Part shown: positions 54,265-55,220 of the stretch, one piece after another | Position numbering within the stretch: position 1 is the first letter of the stretch | Layout of the letters: each line of letters begins with the position of its first letter | NCBI GenBank assembly: GCA_017445905.1 | Contig: JAFSRX010000013.1 | Coordinates: 79,815-135,034, forward strand | Direction: 5' to 3' | Length of the DNA: 55,220 nucleotides | Source of the DNA: Eubacterium sp. | GTDB lineage: Bacteria > Bacillota > Clostridia > Oscillospirales > Acutalibacteraceae | Notes under the pieces: generated by a model | The model's input: only the letters and a program-made list of their open reading frames with translations | Databases searched by the model: none | What the model was told of the DNA's origin: nothing | Program-made: the position numbers and the translations under genes

Positions 54265-54389
54265 ATCCTCTTTAATAAAATCAAGAGGATAGTTATAATT
54301 AAAAAACGGTGCATCAAAACAAGGCTACCATAATTCAGAATTAAAAAAAAATCTGAAATATACTATCCTCTGTAATGTGCACGCGTGCA
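54265..54389. repeat. Nested inverted repeats in a gene-free stretch
   Basis: ATCCTCTT (54265-54272) / AAGAGGAT (54283-54290). AGAGGATAGT (54285-54294) also pairs with ACTATCCTCT (54362-54371), so two folds exclude each other. TTCAGA/TCTGAA lie between. TGCACGCGTGCA (54378-54389) is a perfect 12-bp palindrome. No gene seen from 54219 to 54510. Confidence 0.55.
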
Positions 54390-54508
54390 GAATATTTTTT
54401 TATTGGTGTTCTTGCAGTAAATCATTGAATAACGGCAAGAAACGCCCTATGTTAGATTATAATGCAATAAAACCGTATAATTAAGAGAACAATGTCGATG
54501 ATAATAAA

Positions 54509-54544
54509 AAATTCCCCGATACTTGTTAAAGTATCGGGGATCCG
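54509..54544 (-). terminator. Terminator of the 54581 gene
   Basis: TCCCCGATACTT (54513-54524) / AAGTATCGGGGA (54529-54540), a 12-bp perfect stem with a T run on the minus strand. Confidence 0.85.
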
Positions 54545-54580
54545 AAAGAACGGCGAGGAATGTGAAACAAAGTAATTAAA

Positions 54581-54991
54581 TTAGAAATTCTTTATGTTAC
54601 CGTTCTTCCGTAGAAAGCGATTTAATTTTTTCTTATTGCTACGCTTTGAAAAAAGAAAATTATCCTTCGGCATAGCTGCATTAATGTGTTCGTCAAAATC
54701 ATCCGTATCCAAGTCGGTGAGTTTTCCGAGCGCAAAGCCCACGCCGAAAGCGGCGAACGCATACTCGGATTGATAGTCCAGAAGCGCCATATTAATTTCC
54801 GAATCATCATTACCAAGTACTTCCGGATTTTCCCTTACTGCATCAATGAAATTTGTAAACACATTCGAGCCTTTATTTATTGCATCAAGGTTAGGCAAAT
54901 ACCTTGTAGTTGCATCCTCATAAAAGCGCTCAAACAGTTTTCTCAGCTGAGCAAGGTCAATTTTGTTTGATATATCCTTTTTGTTATTCAT
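54581..54991 (-). CDS. Hypothetical protein of the mobile element, about 136 aa
   Basis: Mostly helical and acidic (LAQLRKLFERFYEDATTRYL, NPEVLGNDDSEINMALLDYQ), with a short Gly/Ala-rich segment (YAFAAFGVGFALGKL) and a strongly basic C-terminus (SKRSNKKKLNRFLRKNG). It resembles small accessory genes of ICEs and plasmids in size and style, but no family was recognised. ATG 54991 was chosen; TTG 55006 is possible, and neither has a good ribosome site. A clear terminator follows. Confidence 0.55.
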   Translation of the reverse strand: MNNKKDISNKIDLAQLRKLFERFYEDATTRYLPNLDAINKGSNVFTNFIDAVRENPEVLGNDDSEINMALLDYQSEYAFAAFGVGFALGKLTDLDTDDFDEHINAAMPKDNFLFSKRSNKKKLNRFLRKNGNIKNF

Positions 54992-55065
54992 ATCTCTAAA
55001 CAGCAACCTAATTCATCTTACCATTGATTTTATAGATGTAGGTTAATATACCTTTCTTCAATCTT

Positions 55066-55122
55066 TTTGATTCAAATCACAGCATTTGAAAGAACGAAAA
55101 AGGCGCAATGCTCTGAATCAAA
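55066..55122. repeat. Two-part inverted repeat
   Basis: TTTGATTCA (55066-55074) / TGAATCAAA (55114-55122) encloses AGCATT (55081-55086) / AATGCT (55107-55112), giving a bulged cruciform of 57 bases upstream of the minus-strand gene. Confidence 0.5.
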
Positions 55123-55160
55123 TATACGCACTGCACCTATTAATACTTTTACAAAAAGGG

Positions 55161-55189
55161 TTGACAAAAGAAAAGGACAGAATTATCCT
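55161..55189 (+). promoter_or_regulatory. Possible rightward promoter before the TGAC repeat
   Basis: TTGACA (55161-55166), 17 bases, TATCCT (55184-55189). It would transcribe out of the window. Confidence 0.4.
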
Positions 55190-55220
55190 TGACTGACTGA
55201 CTGACTGACTGACTGTCTGA
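55190..55220. repeat. Tetranucleotide repeat (TGAC), cut by the window edge
   Basis: Six perfect TGAC units at 55190-55213, then TGTC and TGA to the end of the window. Confidence 0.9.

Larger units (their letters stand above)
51436..55220. mobile_element. Skin-like integrated element interrupting sigG (right end beyond window)
   Basis: From the break in sigG to the window edge all DNA looks accessory: a large serine recombinase at the very boundary, a 49-codon gene, a hairpin-dense non-coding stretch, an HTH-like gene, a 137-residue unknown gene, several inverted repeats and a microsatellite. All genes run on the minus strand toward sigG. The other end and the 5' part of sigG are not visible, so size and completeness are unknown. 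Confidence 0.75.

Overview
The window looks like a chromosomal segment of a low-GC, anaerobic gut Clostridia bacterium, probably Oscillospiraceae/Ruminococcaceae. The reasons are AT-rich DNA with strong GGAGG ribosome sites and frequent TTG starts, a Rex-type redox regulator, a SCIFF ranthipeptide with its radical-SAM maturase, a membrane pyrophosphatase, dockerin-like tails and BspA-type repeats on secreted proteins, and a SigG sporulation sigma factor. This placement is inference from gene content; no rRNA, tRNA or CRISPR array was seen.

Layout. 1-3.9 kb: 3' part of a large secreted clan GH-D glycosidase, then a free-standing 50-codon gene with its own promoter and terminator. 3.9-10.2 kb: housekeeping genes (tmcAL, ackA, a YdbC/PC4 protein, alaS, a HIT protein, a phosphoribosyltransferase). 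10.2-13.6 kb: an XRE regulator divergent from a secreted glucosaminidase, then a PepSY protein. 13.7-18.3 kb: acn-icd-rex-hypothetical on the minus strand, driven by a consensus promoter with a near-perfect Rex operator at the predicted start site, so redox state should feed back on the citrate-to-oxoglutarate arm. 18.3-23.1 kb: a methyltransferase, the SCIFF maturase and SCIFF peptide separated by an intergenic repeat, and an Orn/Lys/Arg-type decarboxylase coupled to a membrane protein. 23.2-32 kb: exonuclease III, membrane pyrophosphatase, two GPH sugar:cation symporters, and small membrane proteins. 32-39.5 kb: a secreted subtilase, DUF523, a lipoprotein, an alpha/beta hydrolase, an AI-2E-type permease, a PH-like membrane protein and an RluA pseudouridine synthase. 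39.6-46 kb: uvrB, a MATE transporter and uvrA. 46.2-49.5 kb: a second subtilase, two very small genes and an orphan dockerin-like fragment. 49.6-50.9 kb: a lipoprotein and a HAD phosphatase.

The most striking region is 50.97-55.22 kb. Only the C-terminal part of SigG is present. Its reading frame breaks inside conserved region 2.4, and directly upstream lies a large serine recombinase followed by accessory DNA: small genes, a roughly 200-bp cluster of hairpins, nested inverted repeats and a TGAC microsatellite. This continues to the window edge. It has the architecture of a skin-like intervening element, but inserted in sigG, the forespore sigma factor, rather than sigK. The missing N-terminal half is predicted to lie beyond the right edge.

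Intergenic DNA carries several dispersed palindromic repeat families. One terminal-inverted-repeat element supplies the last codons of the SCIFF maturase gene. The SCIFF peptide itself is atypical: both residues of the published thioether cross-link are serine.
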